DNA from: Methanobacteriota archaeon
Lineage (GTDB): Archaea; Thermoplasmatota; E2; JACPAO01; JAHWKR01
Assembly: GCA_019347805.1 (NCBI GenBank)
Contig: JAHWKR010000018.1
Span: 1,499-48,742, forward strand
Direction of reading: 5' to 3'
Length of the DNA stretch: 47,244 nt
The position numbers were made by a program, and so were the translations under genes. Below the pieces are notes generated by a model. That model was not told the DNA's origin. It searched no databases and saw only the letters and a list, made by a program, of their open reading frames with translations. Each line of letters starts with the position of its first letter. The stretch's first letter is position 1. Positions 32,456 to 40,635 of this stretch are shown piece after piece.

Positions 32456-32644
32456 CTATTCCTTCTTCGCGAACTCGGTGTAACCGCAGCGGCCGCAGTG
32501 GGCGCGGTCCTTGTGGACGGCCATGAAGATGCCGGGTCCGCATTTCGGACACTGCTTGCGCTCGCGGACGACCTTCTCGCCCTCGACCTTGTAGAGGGCC
32601 TTCTTGCCGGGATACTCCGCCTTGGCTTCCTTCTTCGCCGCCAT
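32456..32644 (-). CDS. rps27ae: Ribosomal protein S27ae (eS31)
   Basis: 62 residues. Zinc ribbon C-P-K-C ... C-G-R-C (KQCPKCGPGIFMAVHKDRAHCGRCGYTEF) and basic N-terminus KAEYPGKKALYKVEGEKVVRER. Small-subunit protein shared with eukaryotes. Starts one base after the S24e stop, so co-transcribed and coupled with it. Confidence 0.97.
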   Translation of the reverse strand: MAAKKEAKAEYPGKKALYKVEGEKVVRERKQCPKCGPGIFMAVHKDRAHCGRCGYTEFAKKE

Positions 32645-32956
32645 CTAAGCCGCCTCCTCTTTCTTCTTCTCTTCGACGAAGAGGCCGTTGCGCTTGAGGA
32701 TGTAGTCGCGCTCGTGGTAGCGCGCCTTCTCGACGTCGACATAGACCTTGGCGAAGCCCTTGGTGGAGCCGCGACCGAAGTGGCTCTCCATGTTGTCGAT
32801 GACCGTGAGCTCGGCCTTCTTGCCGAGGGCGCTGGCGAGCGCCTTGCGCACCTGTTCACGGGTCGGTGTCTTCTCCCCTTCATGCTGGATGATGAACCGC
32901 ACGTCCATGCGGTCCAAGAGGGGGTTCTCTTTCTTCTCGGTGATCTCGATATCCAT
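32645..32956 (-). CDS. rps24e: Ribosomal protein S24e (eS24)
   Basis: 103 residues. Matches S24e: MDIEITEKKENPLLDRMDVRFIIQHEGEKTPTREQVRKALA, GKKAELTVIDNMESHFGRGSTKGFAKVYVDVEKA, ending YILKRNGL. A strong AAGGAGG ribosome binding site lies 7 nt before the ATG. Part of the minus-strand informational cluster. Confidence 0.97.
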   Translation of the reverse strand: MDIEITEKKENPLLDRMDVRFIIQHEGEKTPTREQVRKALASALGKKAELTVIDNMESHFGRGSTKGFAKVYVDVEKARYHERDYILKRNGLFVEEKKKEEAA

Positions 32957-32980
32957 GTTTCTTCCTCCTTCAGTAGGGGA

Positions 32981-33508
32981 CTAGACGTCCCCGACCTTCA
33001 TCAAGGACAGGAGCCGCTCGACCCGATCCTTCGCCTCGGCGTCGACCGGGACGGCGACGAGCCCGCGATTCGGCATGCCGTATATGACCGTTCCCCCGAG
33101 CGGGCACGCCTGGATGGCGGGCAGCCCGGCGAGGTCCTCTTCGCCCTCGACCTTGATCTTGGTCATCATCGGGCTCTCGAACGCGATCTTGAGGGCCATC
33201 ACGAGTTCCTGTGTGATCTCGGTGGCCGGTGAGCGCACCTCCAGGAGCCGCGCCGGATGGCCCTCCAGGACGGCACGGATGTCCTCGCCGACCAGGCCGC
33301 GCATGGTCGAGAGGTCGTATAGAAGCACATCGGGGAAGACCTTGTGCCGGAGCAGGGTCGCGGATACGACGTCCCCCACGGTGACGACGGGACGGCCATA
33401 GCTGCCGTCCCGGATGCGCGCCACCACCTCGTCCTCCTGGAGGACAGGCCCGAAGGGTTCCTGGAGTTCGGGTCGGAGGGAGTCGGGCAGGCGGTACAAG
33501 GTGAGCAT
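32981..33508 (-). CDS. GTP-dependent dephospho-CoA kinase (DUF359 family)
   Basis: 175 residues from the ATG at 33508. Family features: LPDSLRPELQEPFGPVL, VVTVGDVVSATLL...PDVLLYDLSTMRGLV, ARLLEVRSPATEITQELVMAL, KIKVEGEEDLAGLPAIQACPLGGTVIYGMPNRGLVAVPV. This archaeal family phosphorylates dephospho-CoA with GTP in the last step of CoA synthesis. The first eight residues of the longer frame (MGIRSLCS) are unlike the family, so the second ATG is used. Lies between spt4 and S24e, the standard order in many euryarchaeal genomes. Confidence 0.92.
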   Translation of the reverse strand: MLTLYRLPDSLRPELQEPFGPVLQEDEVVARIRDGSYGRPVVTVGDVVSATLLRHKVFPDVLLYDLSTMRGLVGEDIRAVLEGHPARLLEVRSPATEITQELVMALKIAFESPMMTKIKVEGEEDLAGLPAIQACPLGGTVIYGMPNRGLVAVPVDAEAKDRVERLLSLMKVGDV

Positions 33509-33571
33509 AGAACACAAAGAGCGGATCCCCAAGGGAGGAGAGGCTCAGCCTTTCCTCCCCCGGACCCCTCC

Positions 33572-33748
33572 TCACCGGACCTTGAGGGCGTATTTCCCCT
33601 TCTTCGTGATGTTCATCCGGTGGGCGATCATGCTCCGCTCCGGGTCGGACACCACCACGTAGCCCTGCCACGTCTTGGAGGTCGGCATCTGGCAGATCTG
33701 GCAGATGGGCGCCTCGGTGAGGCGGTGGCAGTTCTTGCACGCCTTCAT
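33572..33748 (-). CDS. spt4: Transcription elongation factor Spt4 (RNA polymerase subunit E'')
   Basis: 58 residues, MKACKNCHRLTEAPICQICQ followed by MPTSKTWQGYVVVSDPERSMIAHRMNITKKGKYALKVR. Zinc ribbon with C-xx-C ... C-xx-C (C4, C7, C16, C19), as in archaeal Spt4. Partners Spt5 for elongation. Its ATG at 33748 overlaps the Rpo7 stop (ATGA), and a GGAGG lies upstream inside that gene. Too short for many gene callers. Confidence 0.95.
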   Translation of the reverse strand: MKACKNCHRLTEAPICQICQMPTSKTWQGYVVVSDPERSMIAHRMNITKKGKYALKVR

Positions 33749-34335
33749 GCCGCGGCCTCCTCAGGAGCCTCGGTCTTCCCCTCACGGCGCCGCTTGCGGT
33801 CCTCCTCGAGCCACTCTTCCTTGCCGAGGGCCGGTTGGCGCATGGTGAGGCCGATCTTGGACTCGCGGGGGGAGAGCTCGTTGAGCGAGGCGGTGACGAT
33901 GCGGGCGCGCACGTCGTCGCCGACCTCGAGCGCCCGCTTGGTCTCCTTGCCTGTGAGGCGTTCGTTGACGAGGTCCACGGAGACGTAGTCGTTCATGATC
34001 TGACTCATGTGGACCAGGGCGTCGAGGGGCCCGATGTGGACGAAGCAGCCGAACTCGACGACCTCGCACACGATGCCGTGGACGATCTCCTGGACGTCCG
34101 GGCGGAACACGAGGGCGTTGAACTTGACCCGTTGGTAGATGGCCCCGTCCCCATGGATGATCGTGCCCTCGTCGAGCGGTTCGACGTCGGTGGTGAGCAC
34201 GGTGATGCCGTGCGTCTTGGTCATGCGGCCCTCGAAGCTCTCGTGGACGAGCTCTTCGAGTACCTTCTTCATCTCTCCACCCATCTTGTCGGGGGGGATG
34301 CGGACCGTGTCGGTCATCTCGACGATGCGGTACAT
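33745..34335 (-). CDS. rpo7: DNA-directed RNA polymerase subunit Rpo7 (E')
   Basis: 196 residues from the ATG at 34335. N-terminal RNP-like domain MYRIVEMTDTVRIPPDKMGGEMKKVLEELVHESFEGRM, then an S1 (OB-fold) domain EIVHGIVCEVVEFGCFVHIGPLDALVHMSQIMNDYVSVD, and a C-terminal Glu/Lys-rich tail. It forms the stalk with Rpo4 (not in the window). The frame upstream to 34461 would run through a GC hairpin and is rejected. Coupled to spt4 by the ATGA overlap. Confidence 0.96.
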   Translation of the reverse strand: MYRIVEMTDTVRIPPDKMGGEMKKVLEELVHESFEGRMTKTHGITVLTTDVEPLDEGTIIHGDGAIYQRVKFNALVFRPDVQEIVHGIVCEVVEFGCFVHIGPLDALVHMSQIMNDYVSVDLVNERLTGKETKRALEVGDDVRARIVTASLNELSPRESKIGLTMRQPALGKEEWLEEDRKRRREGKTEAPEEAAA

Positions 34336-34360
34336 GTTATGCTCCGGGGGAAGGGGGTCT

Positions 34361-34389
34361 GGGGGGAGGGGGCGGAGCCCCCTCCCCCC
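34361..34389. terminator. Perfect 13-bp GC hairpin upstream of rpo7
   Basis: GGGGGGAGGGGGC (34361-34373), loop GGA, then GCCCCCTCCCCCC (34377-34389). It sits between the pyrophosphatase stop and the rpo7 start, so it may attenuate or end transcription of the upstream cluster or protect an end. The core repeats that of the hairpin near 15040. Confidence 0.55.
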
Positions 34390-34447
34390 CAGGTTAGGGA
34401 CAGGAAGGGGCCAAGTGTGGATGAGAAGGGGTCGAAGGTAAGAGGGT

Positions 34448-36586
34448 TTACACCAAGGCAAGCCCGTAGGTCACGAAGAGGCCGGCGAAGATGAGGCTGA
34501 CCGTGTTGATGACCTTGATGAGGGCGTTGATGGCCGGACCGGCGGTGTCCTTGTAGGGGTCACCGACCGTGTCGCCGACGACGGCCGCCTTGTGGGCCTC
34601 GGAGCCCTTGCCGCCGAAGTGGCCGTCCTCGATGTATTTCTTGGCGTTGTCCCAGGCACCGCCACCGTTCGCCATCGAGATGGCGAGCAGCAGGCCGGAG
34701 ATGATGACGCCGATGAGGAGACCACCGAGGGCGATGGGGCCTAGGATGAAGCCGACGAGGAGGGGGACGATGACCGCCATGAGGCTCGGCACGGCCATCT
34801 CCTTCAGCGCGGACCGGGTCACGATGTCGACACAGGTGCCGTACTCGGGCTTGGTCTTGCGCTCCATGATGCCGGGGATCTCCCGGAACTGGCGCCGGAC
34901 CTCGTTGATGACCGCATAGGCGGCCTTGCCGACCGCTTCCATGAGGAAGGCGCTGAACAGGAAGGGCAGCATCCCGCCGATGAAGAGACCGACCAGGATG
35001 AGCGGGTCAGAGAGGCGGAACGAGATGTCCGCCGCGCCGCCCGATTCGGCCTCGATGCGGTGCACGAAGTCGGCGAAGAGGGCCAATGCGGCGAGGGCCG
35101 CCGAACCGATGGCATAACCCTTGGTGACCGCCTTGGTGGTGTTGCCGACCGCATCGAGCGCATCGGTGGTCTCGCGCACTTCGGGCGGCAGGTTGGTCAT
35201 CTCGGCGATACCCCCCGCGTTGTCCGTGATGGGTCCGTAGGAGTCGAGCGCGACGATCATGCCGGTCGTCGAGAGCATGGCGACCGCGGCGATGGCGACG
35301 CCGTAGAGGCCGATCGTTCCGCCGCCCATCAGGTTGTAGGCGGCGAGGATGCCGGTCGAGATGATGAGGACAGGGATGAGCGTCGAGAACATCCCGACCG
35401 CGAGGCCTGAGATGATGTTGGTCGCGGCACCGGTCTCCGAGGCGCGTGCGATCTTCTGCACCGGCGGGTACTTCGTCGAGGTGTAGTACTCGGTGATGAT
35501 CATCATGCCCGCCATGACCGCGACACCGACCACGACGGGGCCGAAGAGGCTGCGCATGGTGAGACCGGAAGCGCCACCCATGATGTCCGCGAAGAGGTAT
35601 TCGATGGCGAACCAGGCACCGATGAGCGACAGGATGCCCGTCACGATGACGCCTTTGTAGAGCGCACCCATGATGTCCTTGCGGCCGCCGAGGCGGACGA
35701 AGAAACTGCCGATGATGCTCGCCGCGATGGCGATACCGCCGAGAAGCAGCGGGAAGACGATGAACGGCGAGACGCCGTCGTCACCGAGCCAGGGCTGGTC
35801 CTGGAACATCAGGAAGCCGAGCAGCATGGCCGCGATGGCGGTGACGGCGTAGGTCTCGAACAGGTCCGCGCCCATACCGGCGCAGTCGCCGACGTTGTCG
35901 CCGACGTTGTCCGCGATGACCGCCGGGTTGCGGGGGTCGTCCTCGGGGATGCCCGCCTCGACCTTGCCGACAAGGTCCGCGCCGACGTCTGCGGCCTTGG
36001 TGTAGATGCCGCCGCCGACACGGGCGAAGAGGGAGACGAGCGAGGCGCCGAAGCCGAAGCCGACCAGCGACTCGAGGACCTGGAGCGGCGTCAGGGTCGT
36101 GTAGTCGGTGTAGAGCCAGTAGAAACCGCTCACGCCGAAGAGCGAGAGACCGACCACGGCGAAGCCCGAGACCGAGCCGCCCTGGAACGCCACCTTGAGC
36201 GCGTGGGCGAGACCGCGGCGGGCCCCTTCCGTGGTGCGCACGTTGGCGCGCACCGCGATGGACATCCCGACGATGCCCGCGATGGCCGAGAACAGCGCGC
36301 CGACCGCGAAGGCGACCGCGATGTAGTAGAACACCGGCACCTTGCCGAGATAGGCGACACCGACGAAGAGGACGGTGATGATGAGCGCCACGATGCCGAT
36401 CGTGCCGTACTGGCGCTTCATGAACGATACGGCGCCCTCACGGACGGCATCGGAGACGGCGACCATCTCCTTGCTGCCCGTCGGATACTTCATGATGCGG
36501 AACGAGAGCGCGATCGCGTAGAGGATCGCGAGCAGGCCTCCGATGAGGCCGACGTACAGAGAGACGGTGACTGGGTCCATCGCCAT
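34448..36586 (-). CDS. hppA: Membrane-bound proton-translocating pyrophosphatase
   Basis: 712 residues, ~16 helices. PPi-binding motifs: [51 protein letters not shown] and later [15 protein letters not shown] and [26 protein letters not shown]. The cation-specificity region reads [20 protein letters not shown] at the position that is A in K+-dependent enzymes points to the K+-independent H+-pumping class. It couples PPi hydrolysis to ion pumping. Starts 9 bp after the uS2 stop, so it lies in the ribosomal/RNA polymerase cluster, where its pyrophosphatase action would serve biosynthesis. Confidence 0.95.
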   Translation of the reverse strand: MAMDPVTVSLYVGLIGGLLAILYAIALSFRIMKYPTGSKEMVAVSDAVREGAVSFMKRQYGTIGIVALIITVLFVGVAYLGKVPVFYYIAVAFAVGALFSAIAGIVGMSIAVRANVRTTEGARRGLAHALKVAFQGGSVSGFAVVGLSLFGVSGFYWLYTDYTTLTPLQVLESLVGFGFGASLVSLFARVGGGIYTKAADVGADLVGKVEAGIPEDDPRNPAVIADNVGDNVGDCAGMGADLFETYAVTAIAAMLLGFLMFQDQPWLGDDGVSPFIVFPLLLGGIAIAASIIGSFFVRLGGRKDIMGALYKGVIVTGILSLIGAWFAIEYLFADIMGGASGLTMRSLFGPVVVGVAVMAGMMIITEYYTSTKYPPVQKIARASETGAATNIISGLAVGMFSTLIPVLIISTGILAAYNLMGGGTIGLYGVAIAAVAMLSTTGMIVALDSYGPITDNAGGIAEMTNLPPEVRETTDALDAVGNTTKAVTKGYAIGSAALAALALFADFVHRIEAESGGAADISFRLSDPLILVGLFIGGMLPFLFSAFLMEAVGKAAYAVINEVRRQFREIPGIMERKTKPEYGTCVDIVTRSALKEMAVPSLMAVIVPLLVGFILGPIALGGLLIGVIISGLLLAISMANGGGAWDNAKKYIEDGHFGGKGSEAHKAAVVGDTVGDPYKDTAGPAINALIKVINTVSLIFAGLFVTYGLALV

Positions 36587-36595
36587 GGGTCCACC

Positions 36596-37252
36596 CTAAA
36601 GGCTCGCCTCGAAGTCCTCGACCGACTTGCTGTACTCCTCGTCCGAAGAGAGCTTCCCCTGTGCTTTCAGGGTCTCCCGGGTGAGAAGCCAGTAGACGAG
36701 CGCAAGTGACCGCCGGCCCTTGTTGTTGGTCGGGACGCAGAGGTCGATGTTCTTGAGTTCGTTGTTCGTGTCGACGAGGCCGACCACCGGGATGCCGATG
36801 TTGACCGCCTCGCGGAGCGCCTGGGCGTCCCCGAGCGGGTCGGTCAGCAGCATGATCTCGGGCTCGATGAAGTTCGGCGTGTTGGGGTTGGTGAGCGTGC
36901 CGGGCATGAAGCGACCGACGATGGCCATCGCGCCGATGGCGCGGGCGAGCTCACGGGCGGGGCGCTGGCCGTACTGGCGCGCCGAGACGACAAGGATCTT
37001 GTTCGCGTCATAGCGGGCGAGCATCTTCGCGACGGCCCGGATGCGCTGGTCGGTCTGCTTGATGTCCAAGACGTAGAGACCGTCGTTCCGGACACGGTAG
37101 ATGAACGGCTTCATGTCCGCCGTCTTCTGCTGCGTCCCGATGTGGACACCGGAGGTGAGGTAGGTGTCCTCGGCGACAAGAAGGTCGGCGCCCCCCGTCT
37201 GTCCGTCTTCCTTCGCGGTCGCGGTGACCGCTTCGCTGTCGTTCTCTGTCAT
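36596..37252 (-). CDS. rps2: Ribosomal protein S2 (uS2)
   Basis: 218 residues. Conserved uS2 segments: TSGVHIGTQQKTADMKPFIYRVRNDGLYVLDIKQTDQRIRA, ILVVSARQYGQRPA, GRFMPGTLTNP, EPEIMLLTDPLGDAQALREAVNIGIPVVGLVDTNNELKNIDLCVPTNNKGRRSLALVYWLLTRE. N-terminal ~25 residues are acidic (DSEAVTATAKEDGQ), seen in some archaea. Follows rpo6 by 12 bp. Confidence 0.97.
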   Translation of the reverse strand: MTENDSEAVTATAKEDGQTGGADLLVAEDTYLTSGVHIGTQQKTADMKPFIYRVRNDGLYVLDIKQTDQRIRAVAKMLARYDANKILVVSARQYGQRPARELARAIGAMAIVGRFMPGTLTNPNTPNFIEPEIMLLTDPLGDAQALREAVNIGIPVVGLVDTNNELKNIDLCVPTNNKGRRSLALVYWLLTRETLKAQGKLSSDEEYSKSVEDFEASL

Positions 37253-37264
37253 CGGCTTCAGCCT

Positions 37265-37450
37265 CTACGATTTCCTCTTGGCGACCAGTCGCTTGACGGT
37301 GATCGGGATGAGCCCCTCTTCGAACTCGAGAAGTGCGGTGTCCACCGGGTTCATGTTCTCGGGCACTTCCAGTAAGACCGGAGCGCCCATCGAGACCTGG
37401 AGCGCACGAGCGCCCACGATCCGTGCCTTTTCGAACCGAGTGTAACCCAA
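37265..37450 (-). CDS. rpo6: DNA-directed RNA polymerase subunit Rpo6 (K/omega)
   Basis: 61 residues, starting with TTG at 37450 (L-G-Y-T-R-F-E-K in frame). Conserved omega/Rpb6 core: [27 protein letters not shown]...[13 protein letters not shown]...PITVKRL. A GGGAGGA ribosome binding site is about 11 nt upstream of the TTG. A TATA element at 37494-37503 begins the operon with uS2 and hppA. Confidence 0.93.
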   Translation of the reverse strand: MGYTRFEKARIVGARALQVSMGAPVLLEVPENMNPVDTALLEFEEGLIPITVKRLVAKRKS

Positions 37451-37493
37451 AGAAAGGTTCCTCCCAGGGAAGTGAAGCGGCGAAAACGGGTCC

Positions 37494-37503
37494 CCTATAA
37501 AAG
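37494..37503 (-). promoter_or_regulatory. TATA-like element for the rpo6-uS2-hppA operon
   Basis: CTTTTATAGG on the minus strand, about 49 nt upstream of the TTG start; predicted start near 37473 leaves a ~23-nt leader with GGGAGGA. A second TATA-like site (TTCTATAGTG) lies at 37530-37540. Confidence 0.55.
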
Positions 37504-37512
37504 CGTATGGGG

Positions 37513-37531
37513 GTGTAGTCCGATTCTACAC
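37513..37531. repeat. Inverted repeat upstream of the rpo6 promoter
   Basis: GTGTAG (37513-37518) and CTACAC (37526-37531) around a 7-nt spacer, between two TATA-like sites. Two further short stems (ACCGC/GCGGT and ATCCC/GGGAT) lie in 37552-37590. The 192-bp gap contains no convincing gene. Confidence 0.5.
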
Positions 37532-37642
37532 TATAGAACAAGGAGGCTGACACCGCTTGCGCGGTCATCCCACCCTGCGGCGGGATCTCCTCCATGCCTC
37601 GGACCTGCCGCCCCCGCCATATACGTTGGGGTCACGCACCGC

Positions 37643-37873
37643 CTAGTAGTCGTCCTCTCGGAAGTCGTCCAGTTCCTCCGGGTCGACATAGTCTGAGGTC
37701 TTCTCCGTGAACTCCGCGTACGACAACTGCAGGTCCATCGAGACGTCCCGAAGGAGTTGCTCGATCTGGGCGTGGCGGAACTCCTTGGTCCCGTCCAGGC
37801 TGCTCGTCACACGGACCACGAACGGTCCATCGTCCTCCCGTATCAGCTCAATGCGGCAGATCTGTTCTTCCAA
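37643..37873 (-). CDS. Small acidic protein of unknown function
   Basis: 76 residues, MEEQICRIELIREDDGPFVVRVTSSLDGTKEFRHAQIEQLLRDVSMDLQLSYAEFTEKTSDYVDPEELDDFREDDY. Not recognised. The N-terminal half looks like a beta-sheet dimerisation unit (ICRIELIREDDGPFVVRVTSSL), followed by a helix and an acidic end (PEELDDFREDDY). Start is TTG at 37873, preceded by GAGGT about 8 nt upstream and by a TATA-like CCTATAGCT at 37911-37919. Lies next to TBP, divergent from it. Confidence 0.62.
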   Translation of the reverse strand: MEEQICRIELIREDDGPFVVRVTSSLDGTKEFRHAQIEQLLRDVSMDLQLSYAEFTEKTSDYVDPEELDDFREDDY

Positions 37874-37888
37874 AGGACGACCTCAGGA

Positions 37889-37930
37889 GCCGCTCCAACC
37901 GGAGGGGGTTCCTATAGCTATCGGAGCGGC
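37889..37930. promoter_or_regulatory. Inverted repeat flanking the TATA of the small acidic protein gene
   Basis: GCCGCTCC (37889-37896) and GGAGCGGC (37923-37930), with the TATA-like CCTATAGCT in the loop. This places a palindromic pair over the promoter of 37643-37873; typical of an operator or hairpin, and close to the TBP promoter on the other strand. Confidence 0.5.
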
Positions 37931-38048
37931 GCGGGCGTCCGGAAGTGCGGGAGTCCTGGACATCGGGGCGGGTCCTCCACCTGATGCGGCCTTTCCATCC
38001 GCGCCGGAGCGGGGAGTATATGAAGGAGGTCCAAATACCGCCCTCAGC

Positions 38049-38057
38049 GTTTAAAAG
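38049..38057 (+). promoter_or_regulatory. TATA-like element for tbp
   Basis: GTTTAAAAG on the plus strand about 40 nt upstream of the ATG at 38093, start near 38079. A second TATA-like site GTATATGA (38016-38023) lies further upstream. Confidence 0.5.
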
Positions 38058-38092
38058 GCCCTTTCAATGGGGGCCTGAGGACGGCCGAGACC

Positions 38093-38641
38093 ATGGCTGA
38101 CATCACCATCCAGAACGTCGTCGCCTCGACCGCCATCGGCGAGGAACTGGACCTCGACGAGATCAGCAGCGCGTTCGACGAAGCGGAATACGAACCCGAA
38201 CAGTTCCCCGGCCTCGTCTTCAGGGTCAAGACCCCCAAGACCGCCGCCCTCATCTTCCGCAGCGGCAAGGTGGTCCTGACCGGCGCCAAATCGATCGCCG
38301 ACGTCGAGACCGCCATCGGTATCGTCTGCAACGAACTCAAGGCCAAAGGCTTCAACGGCATCCAGGACAATCCCGAGATCACCGTCCAGAACATCGTCTC
38401 CACCGCCGCACTGGACGCCGAGTTGAACCTCAACGCCGTCGCCATCGGCCTCGGACTCGAGAACGTCGAATACGAACCCGAACAGTTCCCCGGCCTCATC
38501 TACCGCCTGAAGGTCCCCAAGGTCGTCCTCCTGCTCTTCGGGAGCGGGAAGCTCGTGGTGACGGGTGCCAAGTCGGCCGATGATGCGCGCACCGCGGTGG
38601 ACAAGATCTCCGCGGAGCTGGCGAGCCTCGGATTGCTCTAG
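38093..38641 (+). CDS. tbp: TATA-box binding protein
   Basis: 182 residues in two direct repeats: first MADITIQNVVASTAIGEELDLDEISSAFDEAEYEPEQFPGLVFRVKTPKTAALIFRSGKVVLTGAKS, second ITVQNIVSTAALDAELNLNAVAIGLGLENVEYEPEQFPGLIYRLKVPKVVLLLFGSGKLVVTGAKS. Both contain the YEPEQFPGL(V/I)(F/Y)R motif of TBP. It binds TATA elements and nucleates archaeal transcription with TFB. Its stop codon shares CTAG with the convergent RNase J. Confidence 0.98.
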   Translation: MADITIQNVVASTAIGEELDLDEISSAFDEAEYEPEQFPGLVFRVKTPKTAALIFRSGKVVLTGAKSIADVETAIGIVCNELKAKGFNGIQDNPEITVQNIVSTAALDAELNLNAVAIGLGLENVEYEPEQFPGLIYRLKVPKVVLLLFGSGKLVVTGAKSADDARTAVDKISAELASLGLL

Positions 38642-40014
38642 ACCTTGAGGGTCACCGCACGTCCGTTGGACGTGATGTGCACGTTGTCCTCCGGCGCGTA
38701 GCCGAAGTCCTGCGCGATGCCGATGTAGGCGGCCTGAGCCTTGATATCCCCATGGCTCGGCAGGATGTGCTCCGGGCGGAGCATCTGCAGGAGCTCGTAG
38801 TGGTCCTCGCGCGCTCCATGGCCAGACACATGCGCGCCCTTGATCATGCGCACGCTGTGGCGGCGCAATCGATGCGTGAGCACATGGAAGTTGGCGACGT
38901 TGACGGGGTGCGGGATGACGTTCGAACTGAAGATGACATGGTCGCCGCGCGAGAGTTGGAACGGTGTCTCGTCGCGCGCGATGCGGGAGAGCAGCGCGTC
39001 CGGTTCACCCTGGTGGCCGGTCGCGCAGATGAGGTACTTCTCCTTGCCTTCACGCATCACGTCGCCGAGGGCGCGCTCGATGCTGCGCCTGCGGCCCCAG
39101 ACCTGCACGTCCTCCATGAAGTCGGCGAAGCCCATCTCCTCGGCGAGGAGGTTGTAGTTCTCCATCGAGCGACCGAGGAGGATGACCTCGCGGCCGATCT
39201 TCTGGCCGAACTCGACGATGGACTTGATGCGCTCCGTGTGCGACGAGAAGGTCGTGACGATCATGCCGTCCTCGTCGTTCTCGAGGCCCATGATGTGGTC
39301 CTTGAGGATGGCGCGGGCCACCGATTCCGATTCGGTCTTCGTGTCCTCACCGGCGCGGGTCGTCTCCGCGATGAGCGCCGCGACCCCGCGACCGGACTCG
39401 CCTTTGCCGGCGCCGATCTCCTTGAGACGGGCATAGTCCGGCGGCCGACCGATGACCGGGTTGTTGTCGAGCTTGAAGTCGTTGCCGTAGACCACCTCCC
39501 CATAGGGCGTGTGGAGGACCGGCATCGACGAGTCGAGGATGCTGTGCGTCATGCGCACGAGCTCGAGGGTGAGCTTCCGGGTGAGCGGTCGCATCTGGCC
39601 GGTCGGCAGCGGGATGATCTCGACATCCTTCGTCGCCATGTGCGCCTTCTCCTTGGCCATGTAGGCTTCGACGAGGCGCGCCGTGTAGGGAGTACAGATG
39701 ATCGGGCAGTCATACCGGTGCGCGAGTTTCGGCAGCGCCCCGATGTGGTCGAGGTGACCGTGGGACGGCACGATGGCGACGACGCGGTCGCGCTTCGACT
39801 CGAGGACGGAATCGTCCGGGATGGCGCCGATCCCGACCAGGTCGAGGAGATCGGTGTCCTCGAAGACCAGGTCCTCGTCGATCATCACGCGGTCGAGCTT
39901 GATGCCCATGTCGAAGATGACGATCTCATCGTCCACTTCGACGGCGGTCATGTTGCGGCCATATTCACTGTAGCCGCCAACAGGGTAGATACGGATCTCG
40001 TCCGTGCTTGGCAT
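38638..40014 (-). CDS. Ribonuclease J (archaeal metallo-beta-lactamase RNase)
   Basis: 458 residues. Beta-lactamase motifs: SHGHLDHIGALP, motif 1 D in IVIFDMGIKLDRVM; the beta-CASP part has ERIKSIVEFGQKIGREVILLGRSMENYN, LICATGHQGEPDALLSRIA, DHVIFSSNVIPHPVNVANFHVLT, KGAHVSGHGAREDHYELLQMLRPEHILPSHGD. Archaeal RNase J is a 5'-3' exonuclease, here shorter than bacterial RNase J because the C-terminal extra domain is absent. Convergent with tbp. Confidence 0.95.
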   Translation of the reverse strand: MPSTDEIRIYPVGGYSEYGRNMTAVEVDDEIVIFDMGIKLDRVMIDEDLVFEDTDLLDLVGIGAIPDDSVLESKRDRVVAIVPSHGHLDHIGALPKLAHRYDCPIICTPYTARLVEAYMAKEKAHMATKDVEIIPLPTGQMRPLTRKLTLELVRMTHSILDSSMPVLHTPYGEVVYGNDFKLDNNPVIGRPPDYARLKEIGAGKGESGRGVAALIAETTRAGEDTKTESESVARAILKDHIMGLENDEDGMIVTTFSSHTERIKSIVEFGQKIGREVILLGRSMENYNLLAEEMGFADFMEDVQVWGRRRSIERALGDVMREGKEKYLICATGHQGEPDALLSRIARDETPFQLSRGDHVIFSSNVIPHPVNVANFHVLTHRLRRHSVRMIKGAHVSGHGAREDHYELLQMLRPEHILPSHGDIKAQAAYIGIAQDFGYAPEDNVHITSNGRAVTLKV

Positions 40015-40187
40015 ATTCGATGCTCCTGGTGCCGCATGACCACCCCCACGCTGTCACCCGAAAAGTCAGGGAAGGGTGCGCAGGGAGCGTGCCACGCCCG
40101 ATATCGGGGTGCGGCTTCGTCGGAAACGTCAGGATGGAGAGTATAAGACGCTATCTCTTAGGGTCGTACACGTCGTCCCCCCACTAC

Positions 40188-40196
40188 GCTTAAGAC
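40188..40196 (+). promoter_or_regulatory. TATA-like element and ribosome binding site for prefoldin beta
   Basis: GCTTAAGAC, with an AAGGAG ribosome binding site (about 40231-40236) 8-10 nt before the ATG at 40247. The 232-bp gap 40015-40246 otherwise has no gene-like feature; another TATA-like site (AGTATAAGAC) is at 40139-40148. Confidence 0.45.
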
Positions 40197-40246
40197 CCGC
40201 CTCCGGGTAGGCGCGTCGCCCCCAGTGGGGCAAGGAGCGAATCGAC

Positions 40247-40621
40247 ATGGCACAAGGCGAACTCCCCCCTCAGATCAAGGACCAGCTCCAGCAGTTCCAG
40301 AGTCTCCAGAACCAACTCCAGGTCCTGGCGCAACAGAAGGCCCAGATGGAAGCCCGCTCGAAGGAGTTCCAGCGCGCCCAGGAAGCGCTCGGCGAAGCCG
40401 CGGACGACACCACGGTCTACCGCAACGTCGGCTCGCTCCTTATCAAGACCAAGGGCAAGGAAGCGGTGCTCAAGGACATCGGCGACGAATCGGAGACCCT
40501 CGAAGTGCGTCTCAAGAACTTCGAGAAACAGGAGTCCCGTCTGCGTGAATCGCTCACCGAACTGCAATCGAAGATCGAGAACGGCCTCCGCCGCATGCAA
40601 GGCGGAGGACAATCCGAATAG
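40247..40621 (+). CDS. pfdB: Prefoldin subunit beta
   Basis: 124 residues. Two long coiled-coil helices (LPPQIKDQLQQFQSLQNQLQVLAQQKAQMEARSKEFQRAQEAL and LEVRLKNFEKQESRLRESLTELQSKIENGLRRMQGGG) bracket the beta hairpin 'DDTTVYRNVGSLLIKTKGKEAVLKDIGDESE'. Matches archaeal prefoldin beta; with alpha subunit it forms a hexameric chaperone. Followed 14 bp later by the DHH gene on the same strand. Confidence 0.96.
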   Translation: MAQGELPPQIKDQLQQFQSLQNQLQVLAQQKAQMEARSKEFQRAQEALGEAADDTTVYRNVGSLLIKTKGKEAVLKDIGDESETLEVRLKNFEKQESRLRESLTELQSKIENGLRRMQGGGQSE

Positions 40622-40635
40622 ACGCCCGAGGGGTC

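Noticed and set aside
37008..37595. 195-residue minus-strand frame overlapping rpo6
   Set aside because: It begins near a TATA-like site but overlaps rpo6 and uS2 in another frame; no family resemblance.
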